Positions 25,803 to 34,647 of a DNA stretch of 64,000 nt are shown one piece after another. Made by a program: the position numbers and the translations under genes. Source of the DNA: Hyphomonadaceae bacterium (lineage in GTDB: Bacteria > Pseudomonadota > Alphaproteobacteria > Caulobacterales > Hyphomonadaceae); the NCBI GenBank assembly GCA_027485145.1, contig JAIXRO010000141.1, forward strand, positions 1 through 64,000. Direction: 5' to 3'. The notes below the pieces were generated by a model. The model was not told where the DNA came from and ran no database searches. It saw only the letters and a list, made by a program, of their open reading frames with translations. Within the stretch, counting starts at the first letter, position 1. Each line of letters starts with the position of its first letter.

Positions 25803-26261
25803 CTAGCGCTTCCGCCGCTCATGGCTCGGCACATGGCGGGTCGGCCAGACGTAGTCGCTGTCGAGCAACGTGGCGTCGAGCGCCTCGACTGTGAGCACGA
25901 TTTCGCCATCGCCAGCAAACAGCAGGTTCACCTTCCCGCCCGGTGGCTCGGCAACGTCCGGGACGAAATCGGCGCTGAGCAGCGAGAGGATAAGTTCCGG
26001 ATCGGTCTTGGTGATGCCGCGCGTCTTCACGCCCAGCACGCCGTCAAAGGCGAGCAGTGAACGCACCCGCTCGCCCGGCTGGCCCTTGCGCATCGGCGCG
26101 GCCTCCCAGCGGTAGCGGTTGAGTTCGATGGCAAACCGGCGATTGCGCTTCTCGTAGACAAGGTTGCCGGCCTTCACGACTGCGTCCTGCACAGCCGCGG
26201 CGATGATTTTCAGATCGTCCCCCTCTTCGGCGAGAAGGCGCAGCGGTTTCGGTTCGGTCAT
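25803..26261 (-). CDS. DUF2948 family protein
   Basis: The 152-residue protein matches DUF2948: LRLLAEEGDDLKIIAAAVQDAVV, VYEKRNRRFAIELNRYRWE, RSLLAFDGVLGVKTRGI and GGKVNLLFAGDGEIVLTVEALDATLLD. The function is unknown. It sits between murA and hisD, its usual alphaproteobacterial position, 15 bases after murA and 93 bases before hisD. Confidence 0.9.
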   Translation of the reverse strand: MTEPKPLRLLAEEGDDLKIIAAAVQDAVVKAGNLVYEKRNRRFAIELNRYRWEAAPMRKGQPGERVRSLLAFDGVLGVKTRGITKTDPELILSLLSADFVPDVAEPPGGKVNLLFAGDGEIVLTVEALDATLLDSDYVWPTRHVPSHERRKR

Positions 26262-26276
26262 CGGCCCCTGCCGTGG

Positions 26277-27557
26277 TTACTCATCTTCGCCAGATCGGCG
26301 TTCGATCTTCGCGCCGCAAGCCCCCAGCTTCGCCTCCAGCCGCTCAAAGCCGCGGTCGAGGTGGTAGATCCGGTTCACGACCGTTTCACCCCGTGCCGCG
26401 AGACCCGCGATGACCAAAGAGACCGAGGCCCGGAGGTCCGTCGCCATGACGGGCGCTGCGGTGAGGTGATCGACCCCCTTCACCACCGCTTCCTGTCCGC
26501 GCACCGTGATGTCGGCGCCCAGACGTGAAAGCTCCGGCGCGTGCATGAAGCGGTTCTCGAAGATCGTCTCGCGGATGATGCTGGTACCATCAGCGGTGCA
26601 CATCAGCGCCATGAACTGGGCCTGCAGGTCAGTCGGGAAGCCGGGATGCGGCTGTGTCGACAGGCTGACGGCTTTCAGCGCCGAGCCATTGCGGCGGATG
26701 CGCAGGGTGGAGGCGGCTTCGTCTGCGTCCACCGTCACGCCCGCTTCGCGCAGCTTCGAGATCATCGCGCCGAGGGCTGCCACCGGGCAGCCGTCGAGCG
26801 TGACGTCGCCGCCGGCGGAGGCGGCCGCCATCGCGTAGGTGCCCGCCTCGATCCGGTCCGGCATCACCGGATAGGTCGTACCTTTAAGGCTTTCGACGCC
26901 TTTGATGCGGATGATCGGTGTGCCGGCGCCGGTGACGTTGGCGCCCATCGTGTTGAGGCAGTTGGCGAGGTCCTCGATCTCCGGCTCGCGCGCGGCGTTC
27001 TCGAGGATCGTCTCGCCCTTGGCGAGCGTCGCCGTCAGCATTGCATGCTCGGTCGCGCCGACCGAGACGGTCGAGAAGTTGATGTGCGCGCCCTTGAGGC
27101 CATGGATCGCGGCGGCCTTTACATAGCCGCCCTCGACGCGCAGGTCCGCGCCCATCGCTTCCAGCGCCTTCAGGTGCAGGTCCACCGGGCGGGCGCCAAT
27201 CGCGCAGCCGCCAGGCAGCGACACGGTGGCATGGCCCGAGCGTGCGATCAGCGGCCCGAGCACGTTGAAGCTCGCCCGCATCTTGCGCACCTGTTCATAG
27301 GGCGCGATCGTGGATTTGAGTTCCGCTGCGTTCAGGTGGCAGGTCGAGGACCCTTTCGGCCAATAAACCTCGACGCCGAGCGTCTCGAGCAGCTGCGCCA
27401 GGAAGCGCGTATCTGCCAGGTTCGGCATGTTGGTGAGCTCGACCGGCTGATCGGTGAGCAGGCAGGTGACCATCAGCTTCAGCGCCGAGTTCTTGGCGCC
27501 GGAGACGTGGATCCGGCCATGAAGCGGCGTGCCGCCGGTAATGTGAAGTCTGTCCAT
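26277..27557 (-). CDS. murA: UDP-N-acetylglucosamine 1-carboxyvinyltransferase
   Basis: MurA transfers enolpyruvate from PEP to UDP-GlcNAc, the first committed step of peptidoglycan synthesis in the cytoplasm. The 426 residues carry the catalytic, fosfomycin-sensitive cysteine in [16 protein letters not shown], and [15 protein letters not shown] near the N-terminus. The [19 protein letters not shown] block and the C-terminal [15 protein letters not shown] are also typical. The ATG at 27557 starts the recognisable domain. The gene heads a minus-strand series with DUF2948 and hisD, and a 46-residue ORF lies just upstream. Confidence 0.97.
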   Translation of the reverse strand: MDRLHITGGTPLHGRIHVSGAKNSALKLMVTCLLTDQPVELTNMPNLADTRFLAQLLETLGVEVYWPKGSSTCHLNAAELKSTIAPYEQVRKMRASFNVLGPLIARSGHATVSLPGGCAIGARPVDLHLKALEAMGADLRVEGGYVKAAAIHGLKGAHINFSTVSVGATEHAMLTATLAKGETILENAAREPEIEDLANCLNTMGANVTGAGTPIIRIKGVESLKGTTYPVMPDRIEAGTYAMAAASAGGDVTLDGCPVAALGAMISKLREAGVTVDADEAASTLRIRRNGSALKAVSLSTQPHPGFPTDLQAQFMALMCTADGTSIIRETIFENRFMHAPELSRLGADITVRGQEAVVKGVDHLTAAPVMATDLRASVSLVIAGLAARGETVVNRIYHLDRGFERLEAKLGACGAKIERRSGEDE

Positions 27558-27630
27558 GGGCGGCACATATACTGTGCTTCGCGGCTTTGTCAGGGCCGGA
27601 ATGTGCGCCGGATTGTGATTTGAGCGGCTT

Positions 27631-27771
27631 TCAGGCGCCGGGGTCACCGCCCGGTGCCCCGGCCGGTGGTTTGCGGGTCGCTTCCTTGCGGCGCTTCAGG
27701 TTGGCCCGCAACGCCTCGGCCCGCCGGGCGTCGCGTTCGGCCTTTTCGGGGGTGGGCGGCTTCTGGCTCAT
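27631..27771 (-). CDS. Small basic protein encoded upstream of murA
   Basis: A 46-codon ORF reads [25 protein letters not shown]-type sequence: a Pro-rich start, a highly charged helix rich in Arg, Glu and Ala, then [11 protein letters not shown] and a Gly/Pro tail. It ends 73 bases before the murA start on the same strand. Similar short Arg/Lys-rich ORFs of the form [13 protein letters not shown] occur before murA in other alphaproteobacteria, as I recall, which supports its being a real gene. It has no membrane segment; a nucleic-acid or ribosome interaction is only a guess. Confidence 0.7.
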   Translation of the reverse strand: MSQKPPTPEKAERDARRAEALRANLKRRKEATRKPPAGAPGGDPGA

Positions 27772-27838
27772 ATTCGCGGCTAAACGGTCTTTTCACGAAG
27801 GAAGGCTTAGGCTAAAGCCCGCGAACCGTACCGGCAAG

Positions 27839-27913
27839 GCCGCCTTAGCTCAGGGGTAGAGCGCGTCATTGGTAATGACGAGGTCGACAGTTCAAATCTG
27901 TCAGGTGGCACCA
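27839..27913 (+). tRNA. tRNA-Thr (anticodon GGT)
   Basis: A full cloverleaf can be drawn. The acceptor stem is GCCGCCT/AGGTGGC with one G-T pair. The D arm is GCTC AGGGGTA GAGC, the anticodon arm is CGTCA TTGGTAA TGACG with anticodon GGT, and the T arm is GACAG TTCAAAT CTGTC. The CCA end is encoded. It decodes ACC and ACT. It is divergent from the murA-side genes and no integrase or att duplication is seen beside it. Confidence 0.96.
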
Positions 27914-28049
27914 TTCTTTGCCGGTTGCGCGGCAGCACAAGCGCAGGACTCGGAACCATATTCCCAAGCGCCGATCCGGATCCGCGCTATCGGCCTCTGT
28001 CTCCCGTGCTGAATGTTCATGGAGTACGTCATATCGCCCGGGCCTGGCC

Positions 28050-28871
28050 TCAGGCTATCGCGCGCTTGCTCGCCCTCGCCTTCTGCCATCTCGAATAGAC
28101 CAGCCAGGCGCCGGCGAGGAGCATTGGAACGCTGTAGGCCATTCCCTTGGTGAAGGGCGCATCTTCCCAGATCATGCGGTGAGGCGCGAATTTGAACGTC
28201 TCCACATAGATGCGCGCCACGCCGTAGCCGACAAGGAAGATGCCGGCGGTGAGGCCTGGAAAGCGCAGCGTCCGGTAGCGGAAGATGAACAGCGCGAGGA
28301 TGGCAAACAGGAGTGCGCCCTCAAGCGCAGCCTCGTACAGCATAGCCGGGTGGCGCGGCTCATCGAAGCCGGGAAACACGATGGCCCATGGCAGGTCCGA
28401 CGGCGAGCCGACAATTTCTCCGTTCACGAAGTTTGCCGAGCGCACGAGCATTATGCCGATGGGCGAGCAGGCCGCTACCAAGTCTCCGATCACCCACTTG
28501 TCCACGCCATTGCGCGCGGCGAACACTAGAATGGCGATGACCGTTCCGGCCAAGCCCCCGTGAAACGACATCCCCCCTTCCCAGACGGCGAAAATCTCGA
28601 TCGGGTTCGCCACGTAATGCCCTGGATCGTAGAGCAGGATATGGCCGAGGCGGCCGCCAATAATGACCCCGATAACGATATAAACGAGCAGGTCGTCGAG
28701 CTTGCTGGCCAAGTCCGTTTTCAGGCCTGGCGCCCAGAGTGAGGGGCGAGAGAGCAGGCTGCGAGCATACCACCAGCTCAAACCAAACGTCATGGCGAAG
28801 GCAATGCCATACCAACGCACAGCCAGCGGGCCGATCTGAAAGGCCGTTGGATCAATATTGGGAAATTCCAT
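28050..28871 (-). CDS. lgt: Prolipoprotein diacylglyceryl transferase
   Basis: Lgt moves a diacylglyceryl group from phosphatidylglycerol to the lipobox cysteine of prolipoproteins, the first step of lipoprotein maturation in the inner membrane. The 273 residues have about seven helices, with GGRLGHILLYDPGHYV, SFHGGLAGTVIAI and the signature RSANFVNGEIVGSPSDLPWA. GGAG about 9 bases before the ATG fits. Its substrates in this window include the putative lipoproteins at 18122, 23334, 29215 and 44459. Confidence 0.96.
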   Translation of the reverse strand: MEFPNIDPTAFQIGPLAVRWYGIAFAMTFGLSWWYARSLLSRPSLWAPGLKTDLASKLDDLLVYIVIGVIIGGRLGHILLYDPGHYVANPIEIFAVWEGGMSFHGGLAGTVIAILVFAARNGVDKWVIGDLVAACSPIGIMLVRSANFVNGEIVGSPSDLPWAIVFPGFDEPRHPAMLYEAALEGALLFAILALFIFRYRTLRFPGLTAGIFLVGYGVARIYVETFKFAPHRMIWEDAPFTKGMAYSVPMLLAGAWLVYSRWQKARASKRAIA

Positions 28872-28972
28872 GGCTTGATGCTCCGCTCGCTTCCTTCACT
28901 ATGGCAATCAACGGCCAAATCAATCGCCGGGTCTTCAACTGTGAAGCGGTACGGGCCGAGCAAGCAGCGCAA

Positions 28973-29145
28973 TCAGACCGCCAGACTCCCCGGCCTCAGC
29001 CAAACGAGCAACAGCGCCCCCACCCCGAGCACGGCAATCCCGAACCATGCGCCCGCGCCGACATAGAGGATGGCGGAAACCAGCATCGCGGCGCTCGTCA
29101 GCGTGAAGACCAGCGGCAGGACGGGATAGAGCGGCACACGGAACG
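28973..29145 (-). pseudogene. Broken second copy of the amino-acid permease 3' end
   Basis: Read on the minus strand, this piece encodes FRVPLYPVLPLVFTLTSAAMLVSA and then the rest of the last 57 residues of the permease at 30419-31780, in frame and with its own stop codon. By eye it differs at about 14 of 170 bases, and a central stretch of about 60 bases is identical. There is no start codon or upstream permease sequence: homology stops abruptly near 29145, before the lipoprotein gene. It is therefore a partial duplication, not a gene. Confidence 0.85.
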
Positions 29146-29214
29146 TGAAAAGGTAGGTCAGATTGCAATACGCGCGACCAAGACTTCGATGATTTGTCGT
29201 TCGTCGGTCCTCAT

Positions 29215-30210
29215 CTATGGCGCCTTACTTGGTAGATATTCGGTAGGGGGAACTTTATACATAGAGAGAACGCTGGCGTCGTGGACGCTCTCCAAAGTCG
29301 AATCCACGGCTAGCTCTTCGGATTTCATCCGAATGCGAACGATCTTGGTTGCCAGCGCCGCGTACCCGGGGGCGGCTCGTTCAAACATGTAGTCAAGGTC
29401 GGACCTTGCGATGGTGGAGAACATACTCGCCCGAGGAGATCGACGAATCTCCTTGAAGTACCATTCCAGATCGTTCTGGATCGAAGGAAATTCGATGGCA
29501 GGGTCCCCGCGTCGCCTGTCTTTCGTGTTCTGATAGTACGTTGCCGCAGAACTTTCGAAATACTCCTCGCCAATTTGCTCGTCCACGTGGGAGGCCTTTT
29601 CACCTGTATGAAGCCAGTACTGGTCGGCCAAAATCTGTCGCGGGTTCCACACGAACAGCCCGCTCAGAGTGTTCGTGGTCTTGTGATAATCAGCCCGCCC
29701 GTAACGCGGAACGAGCGCGAAATCGAATTTCTCAAAGAACGACAATTCTAAAAATGTGATTTGGATGTTTAGTTCTTCGCTCTTCGTTCCGCAAAGCTCC
29801 TGCTTGCCTAACTCGATGAAATCCTGCTCGACCGCGGCCGCATAGGCCGAGACGTAGTCGGCTTCGAACTGCAGGTCGGTGGACGTAGACCCGGATGAGA
29901 CGAGATACTTGCCGACGACTTCCGGAAGACTCTCGCTCTGCTCTTCAAACGACACGGGCATCTCCACCGAATCGCCATACTGTCGCAGCTTCGCCAACAT
30001 TCGCGCTTGAATCTTGTATTCCGCACTCTCGGGATGCGGCATGGGTCTGGCAAGTCTAACTGAAGTTTGGACTCTGCAGGTTTCCAAGCCGTCGATCTTC
30101 GCCGCCTCCGCCGTTGACGGATTGCCATTCTTGGGGTCTTCGCACGCAACTATTCCCGCAAGCGGTGCCAGAAAAAGCAGCGATACACCAATGTCAGCAA
30201 TCTTCGACAA
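29215..30210 (-). CDS. Orphan putative lipoprotein in a lower-GC segment
   Basis: The 331-residue precursor starts with a hydrophobic signal and a lipobox-like end (AGIVAC, about residues 18-23). The mature protein is hydrophilic, rich in Tyr, Glu and Ser, with four more cysteines, and contains no motif I recognise. Segments such as FDFALVPRYGRADYHKTTNTLSGLFVWNPRQILADQYW may be part of a folded extracytoplasmic domain. The TTG start has GGGG 8 bases upstream but is not certain. Sequence lines here are about 48-55 percent G+C, below the neighbours. It lies between the intact permease and the broken copy of its 3' end, which suggests it arrived by recombination. Confidence 0.65.
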   Translation of the reverse strand: MSKIADIGVSLLFLAPLAGIVACEDPKNGNPSTAEAAKIDGLETCRVQTSVRLARPMPHPESAEYKIQARMLAKLRQYGDSVEMPVSFEEQSESLPEVVGKYLVSSGSTSTDLQFEADYVSAYAAAVEQDFIELGKQELCGTKSEELNIQITFLELSFFEKFDFALVPRYGRADYHKTTNTLSGLFVWNPRQILADQYWLHTGEKASHVDEQIGEEYFESSAATYYQNTKDRRRGDPAIEFPSIQNDLEWYFKEIRRSPRASMFSTIARSDLDYMFERAAPGYAALATKIVRIRMKSEELAVDSTLESVHDASVLSMYKVPPTEYLPSKAP

Positions 30211-30418
30211 AAAATGCCCCAGTCGTCTACGGCGCAGTCCACTTCACTTCCTACTTTAGATATAGGGTAGTCCGCTTCCGACCACCAACCACCAAAAGGT
30301 GGCTCGTTTTGTTTGAACAGATTCCGGTCACTGGCTCAGCGTCTCTCCGTACGTCGAGATCAATTGTGCGGCCAACCTGCTCGCACTGGCCGCATCCGGC
30401 GAATAACGGCCATCGCTC

Positions 30419-31780
30419 TCAGACCGGCGCACTCCCCGGCTTCAGCCACGCCAGCAACACCGCCCCCACCCCGAGCACGGCAATCCCGAACCACGCCCCC
30501 GCGCCCACATAAAGGATGGCGGAAACCAGCATCGCGGCGCTCGTCAGCGTGAAGACCAGCGGCAGGACGGGATAAAGCGGCACGCGGAAGGGCCTCGGCT
30601 GATCCGGGAACTTGTGCCGGAGGCGGATGAGGGCAAAGCCGCTTGCGATCAGGAACATCCAGTAGATCGGCGCCGTATAGTCCACGAGGGTCTGGAATCC
30701 CTGATACGCCGCGCCGAGCGCGACAAGCGCCAGCGAGATTGCGCCCTGCAGGAGGATCGCGTTGCGCGGGCTCCGGGTGCGTTCATTCCAGCGCCCCGCC
30801 CAGCCGAGGGACGGGATCGCCGCTGCCGCGGCAAAAGTCGTCCGGGCACCGACGATGATGGTCGCGTTCAGCGAGGTGAACGCCGCCGCAACCACGCCGA
30901 TGGCCAGCACGAGGCCCGCCTGCGGTCCGAATGCGCGGTCCATCAGGTCTGCGGCGGGCGCATCGGAGCCGGCGAGCCCGTCGAGCCCCAGGCCGCGCAA
31001 CATGGCCCAGGCCGTCAACAGGTAAAGCGAAGTGATGATGGCGATGGCGACAACCAGCGCCCGCACCATGCCGCGTTCGCCGTCCTTGACCTCGGCGGAC
31101 AGCGTCGCCGATTCCGTCCAGCCGCCGAAGGCCAGCAGCACGAACACGAGGCCGTAGCCGAGGCCGCCCAGCGTCGGCGCCGCGCCTTCGCCCGGATCGG
31201 CCGGCGCGATATCGCGCACTTCGAGCCAGATCGCCGCCGCCGCGAGGGTCAGCAGCCCGAGCATCTCGAGCGCGACCATCGCGCTATCGCTGGCCTCGCC
31301 TTCGCGGCGCAGTTTGAGCGCGGTCGCGATGAGCACGCTGGCGAAGGCATAGATCGCCGGGCCGAACGGCCCGAGATCCACGACCCGGTTCATGTAATCC
31401 CCGATGACGAAACCCAGCAGCGCAATCGCGCCCGTATTGATGACGGCGAGCCGGGCCCAGGCAAACAGGAAAGCGAAACGCCGCCCGAAGGCCCGCTCAA
31501 GGAAATGATAGTCCCCGCCGGGGTGTGCGAAGGCCGTGGCCAGTTCCGAATAGCAAAGCGCGCCGGCCAGCGAGATCAGACCACCGATCGTCCAGAGGAG
31601 ATAGATGGCGACCTCGGACCCGGCATTCGAAGCGACGAGGGCGGGCGACTTGAAGATGCCGGCGCCGACCACCATCCCGACCGTCACGACGACCACATAG
31701 GCGGCCGACTTGTGCCGCCGGATGGCTCCGCTTGCCTCGCCCGGGGCCAGGACTTCAGACGAAGGGCGGTGCAAATCCAT
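30419..31780 (-). CDS. APC-superfamily amino acid permease
   Basis: The 453-residue protein has about 12 membrane helices. The first carries the APC motif VGMVVGAGIFKSPALVA with the unwound Gly-rich region. Later segments include GGDYHFLERAFGRRFAFLFAWARL and AFGGWTESATLSAEVKDGERGM. It is a secondary amino-acid transporter, whether exchanger or proton symporter; the substrate is unknown. The ATG at 31780 has GGAG 5-6 bases upstream. The last 57 codons exist again in broken form at 28973-29145. Confidence 0.9.
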   Translation of the reverse strand: MDLHRPSSEVLAPGEASGAIRRHKSAAYVVVVTVGMVVGAGIFKSPALVASNAGSEVAIYLLWTIGGLISLAGALCYSELATAFAHPGGDYHFLERAFGRRFAFLFAWARLAVINTGAIALLGFVIGDYMNRVVDLGPFGPAIYAFASVLIATALKLRREGEASDSAMVALEMLGLLTLAAAAIWLEVRDIAPADPGEGAAPTLGGLGYGLVFVLLAFGGWTESATLSAEVKDGERGMVRALVVAIAIITSLYLLTAWAMLRGLGLDGLAGSDAPAADLMDRAFGPQAGLVLAIGVVAAAFTSLNATIIVGARTTFAAAAAIPSLGWAGRWNERTRSPRNAILLQGAISLALVALGAAYQGFQTLVDYTAPIYWMFLIASGFALIRLRHKFPDQPRPFRVPLYPVLPLVFTLTSAAMLVSAILYVGAGAWFGIAVLGVGAVLLAWLKPGSAPV

Positions 31781-31970
31781 CAAGTCTCCAGAGCCGGCTC
31801 CGACCCAACAGGGACACGCGCGCTGCTGATCCGTCAATCCGTTTGTCTAAACAAAGGCTTCAGCAGGCGCCAAGCGCCCGTCCTAAAAGCAAAACCAGGT
31901 TTCGCGCCAAACCCTCATGAAGCAGACTTCCGGCGCCCACCCGTCCATCCGTAGACAGAACACACGCCGA

Positions 31971-33458
31971 TCAAAGCGCCCGCGCCAGGGCCGCGCGCCA
32001 ACCCTCCAGAAGGCTGGCCCGCGTCCCGGCGCCCATCGCCGGCTCAAACCGCTTGCCGGGAACGGCCCGCGCCGCCCAGCCGGCCGCGTCAATCCAGCCG
32101 AGCTGCATCGCGGCGGCCGCGGCCGCGCCGAGGGCCGTCATCTCGCGGTAGTCCGGACGCAGGACGGGCAGCGCGCAGATATCGGCGAGGAACTGCATCA
32201 GCCAGTCATTGCCGACCATGCCGCCATCGACGCGCAGCTCCGCAATCGGGGCGCCGTCGCCCGCGAAGGCGGCGAGCAGGTCATGCGTCTGATAGGCAAC
32301 CGATTCGAGGCCGGCGCGGACGAGATGCGCTGCGGTGGCGGCGCGGGTGAGCCCGGCGATGAGGCCGCGGGCTTCAGCGTTCCAGTGCGGCGCGCCGAGG
32401 CCTGTGAAGGCGGGCACCATGTAAACGCCGCCATTGTCCGGCAGGCCGGCCGCGGCGGCGGCGCTTTGCTCCGCACTCTGAATAAGCCCCAGATCATCGC
32501 GCAGCCATTTGATGACGGTGCCTGCGTTGAAGATGGAGCCTTCAAGCGCCATCGCCGCGGCCCCGGGCAAAGCGTAGCCCATCGTTCCGAGGAGGCGGTT
32601 GTCCGAGGCGGGGCGCACCGCGCCGGTGTTGGCAACGAGGAAGGCGCCGGTGCCGAAGGTGACCTTCGCCTGCCCGGGGGCAAGGCAGCCCTGGCCGACG
32701 AGCGCCGACTGCTGGTCGCCGAGGATGGAGCAGACGGGAATCGCGCGGCCGAACAGGGCGGGATCGGTCGCGCCATAGTCAGCAGCGCTGGGTTTGACGG
32801 ACGGCAGCAGCGAGGTCGGGACGTTCAGCATTGTGGCCATCTCGGCGCTCCAGCCCCCCGCGCTGCCGAGGCCGAGGCGGTAAAGCAGCGTGCGCGAGGC
32901 GTTGGTCACGTCGGTGGCGTGCACCTGTCCGCCGGTCAGGTTCCAGAGCAGGAACGCATCGACGGTGCCGAAAGCGAGTTCGCCAGCCTCTGCGCGGGCG
33001 CGGGCGCCGGGCACATTGTTCAGTATCCAGCCGATCTTGGTGCCGGAGAAGTAGGGATCGAGCAGAAGGCCAGTCTCGTCTTGAACGGCGGCTTCATGGC
33101 CACCCGCCTTCAGCGCGTCGCAGGCGGCGGCGGTGCGCCGGTCCTGCCAGATGATGGCGGGCGCGATGGGCTTGCCGGTCGTCCGCTCCCAGACGAGTGT
33201 GGTCTCACGCTGGTTGGTGATGCCGATGGCGGCAATCCGGTCAGCGCCGCCGGCCTTGGCGATCACCGAGCGGCAGACTGAAAGCGTGCGTGACCAGATC
33301 TCCTCGCCTTTCTGCTCGACCCAGCCATCGGCGGGGTATTGCAGGGCCACCTCCTCCTGCGCGAGGGCGACTTCCTTGAAACTGCGGTCATAGACAATCG
33401 CCCGCGTGGACGTGGTGCCCTCGTCGATGACGAGAATGAAATCAGCTTGCCTTGTCAC
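31971..33458 (-). CDS. glpK: Glycerol kinase
   Basis: GlpK phosphorylates glycerol to sn-glycerol 3-phosphate with ATP. The 495 residues match the family: FILVIDEGTTSTRAIVYD at the N-terminus, the substrate region GITNQRETTLVWERTTGKPIAPAIIWQDRRT and the FGGY-type signature GGVYMVPAFTGLGAPHWNAEARG. The C-terminal ELRVDGGMVGNDWLMQFLADI block is also present. The GTG start at 33458 has AAGGA 7 bases upstream. No glpD, glpF or regulator gene is near, so the rest of glycerol use is encoded elsewhere. Confidence 0.96.
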   Translation of the reverse strand: MTRQADFILVIDEGTTSTRAIVYDRSFKEVALAQEEVALQYPADGWVEQKGEEIWSRTLSVCRSVIAKAGGADRIAAIGITNQRETTLVWERTTGKPIAPAIIWQDRRTAAACDALKAGGHEAAVQDETGLLLDPYFSGTKIGWILNNVPGARARAEAGELAFGTVDAFLLWNLTGGQVHATDVTNASRTLLYRLGLGSAGGWSAEMATMLNVPTSLLPSVKPSAADYGATDPALFGRAIPVCSILGDQQSALVGQGCLAPGQAKVTFGTGAFLVANTGAVRPASDNRLLGTMGYALPGAAAMALEGSIFNAGTVIKWLRDDLGLIQSAEQSAAAAAGLPDNGGVYMVPAFTGLGAPHWNAEARGLIAGLTRAATAAHLVRAGLESVAYQTHDLLAAFAGDGAPIAELRVDGGMVGNDWLMQFLADICALPVLRPDYREMTALGAAAAAAMQLGWIDAAGWAARAVPGKRFEPAMGAGTRASLLEGWRAALARAL

Positions 33459-33489
33459 TTGAAATTCCTTGTACTGACTTTCAACTTGA

Positions 33490-33762
33490 TCAATCGAACA
33501 CGCCTGTCAGACCCGCGTGCTTTGTCACCCACTTTGTCCAGTTGAGTAGCAAATAGGACAAGAGCAACACCAGGCCTGTTGCGACGACGCCGCCCAGAGC
33601 GACCGCTCCGCAAGTGGCGACCAAATACCAGTTCGAGCTGTAAACTCCGAAGCATGCAACGGCCAAAAAGCCCAAGGTTGCAAAGGCGCCGCCGAGTGCG
33701 ATCAGGATGCAAACCCACCCAAGCAGCCGGCTCACCTGGGGAACAAATCGGGGCGAGATCAT
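33490..33762 (-). CDS. Small membrane protein, unrecognised
   Basis: The 90-residue protein has two or three hydrophobic segments (LLGWVCILIALGGAFATLGFLAVACF and YLVATCGAVALGGVVATGLVLLLSYLLL). A short C-terminal tail reads NWTKWVTKHAGLTGVFD. No family is recognised. It starts 4 bases after the stop of the SnoaL-like gene and ends 31 bases before glpK, so it may be part of one minus-strand unit. The ribosome site is weak. Confidence 0.6.
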   Translation of the reverse strand: MISPRFVPQVSRLLGWVCILIALGGAFATLGFLAVACFGVYSSNWYLVATCGAVALGGVVATGLVLLLSYLLLNWTKWVTKHAGLTGVFD

Positions 33763-33766
33763 TAGG

Positions 33767-34132
33767 TCAGGCTTTCATCTGGGCAGGATCGTAGAAGAAG
33801 GTTTCGGCGGCGATGCGATCGCCGCGCCAAGTCTGCCATGCCACTTCTTCCATTGACCGCGTTCCGCCCGATTTCGGATGAAAGGTGAAGCGCCAGCGGA
33901 TCACCACGGTATCGCCTGCGATCAGAGGGTCTGCCAGCAGCTGCGTCTCGACCCGCAACATGCGGTCGAGCGTCGCCTGTTCCTGAGCGACAAGCGCGTC
34001 TCTCCCCTGCCGGGGCGGAGATTGATTCTCCTGCATGGAAGCGTCCGGCGTGTACCAGTCGCGGATCGCGCCGGCATGGTCACCGCTGAGCACCTGCGCC
34101 GTGAAGCGCCGGACCGTTTCAATTGCAGGCAT
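33767..34132 (-). CDS. SnoaL/NTF2-like small protein
   Basis: The 121-residue protein has the alpha+beta barrel pattern of SnoaL-like or NTF2-like proteins: IETVRRFTAQVLSGDHAGAIRDWYTPDASMQEN, then ETQLLADPLIAGDTVVIRWRFTFHPKSGGTRSMEEVAWQTWRGDRIAAETFFYDP. Members act as small-molecule cyclases, isomerases or binding proteins; nothing shows which. GGGAG with a 5-base spacer before the ATG supports the start. Confidence 0.82.
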   Translation of the reverse strand: MPAIETVRRFTAQVLSGDHAGAIRDWYTPDASMQENQSPPRQGRDALVAQEQATLDRMLRVETQLLADPLIAGDTVVIRWRFTFHPKSGGTRSMEEVAWQTWRGDRIAAETFFYDPAQMKA

Positions 34133-34179
34133 GGAGACTCCCTTGTCGGTAAGTCCCTAGCACGCCCGCTTTGTCTGGC

Positions 34180-34647
34180 TCAACGCACCTCCCGCCTTTG
34201 GCCCCGGTCTCCGAACCACCAGAGGGTCGCCGCCGTCGCCGCAAAGGTGGTCGTCTCGATGATGCCTGCCCGGGCGTCCGCCGCCGCGCCGAGATAGACA
34301 AGACCGGTGATGATCCAGAGAAGCAACGTCAGCAATGGCCTTGTCAGGGCCCGGACTGCGTTCACCCACCTGTAGCTATCGCCGATGGCCGCTTCGGCCG
34401 CCATCGATGACGCGAGCCCTTGCCAGGCTCCCGCCGTTTGCGCGAGGTCTTCCTGCCCCGCGAGTTCAGATGCCCTCGCCTTCATCTGAAGTTCTACCAG
34501 CGCCGCTTCGTGCTTCCAGCGCGCTTGTTCCTGCGTGTTTTCCTGCCGGCGCTCAATCAGCCCGGCGATCCGCCCGATCACCGTGCCAAGAAGACCGAAA
34601 ACGCCGCCGCCCGCCGCGCTCGCGGCCAGTCCGATTATGTCCGCCAT
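34180..34647 (-). CDS. GTA-type three-helix holin
   Basis: The 155-residue protein begins MADIIGLAASAAGGGVFGLLGTVIG, has a charged coiled-coil-like middle (ERRQENTQEQARWKHEAALVELQMKARASEL) and ends with RALTRPLLTLLLWIITGLVYLGAA and a third hydrophobic segment. This layout, with the VRALTRPLLT helix, is that of the three-TM holins linked to gene transfer agent release. Holins make the membrane lesion that lets an endolysin reach the wall. The ATG at 34647 overlaps the end of the M15 endolysin gene by 13 bases, giving an endolysin-holin operon. Confidence 0.78.
   Translation of the reverse strand: MADIIGLAASAAGGGVFGLLGTVIGRIAGLIERRQENTQEQARWKHEAALVELQMKARASELAGQEDLAQTAGAWQGLASSMAAEAAIGDSYRWVNAVRALTRPLLTLLLWIITGLVYLGAAADARAGIIETTTFAATAATLWWFGDRGQRREVR

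Noticed and set aside
26541-27623. A 360-codon plus-strand frame opposite murA
   Set aside because: It is a mirror of murA with His/Arg/Asp-rich composition and no recognisable domain or ribosome site.
27839-28049. tRNA-Thr as an island attachment site for the lipoprotein segment
   Set aside because: No integrase, no duplicated tRNA 3' end and no repeat of the tRNA tail was seen to the right; lgt, a core gene, lies directly next to it.
30282-30304. CCACC-AAAA-GGTGG hairpin as a terminator
   Set aside because: No T-run follows on the minus strand and no plus-strand gene ends here; a 5-base stem is expected by chance.
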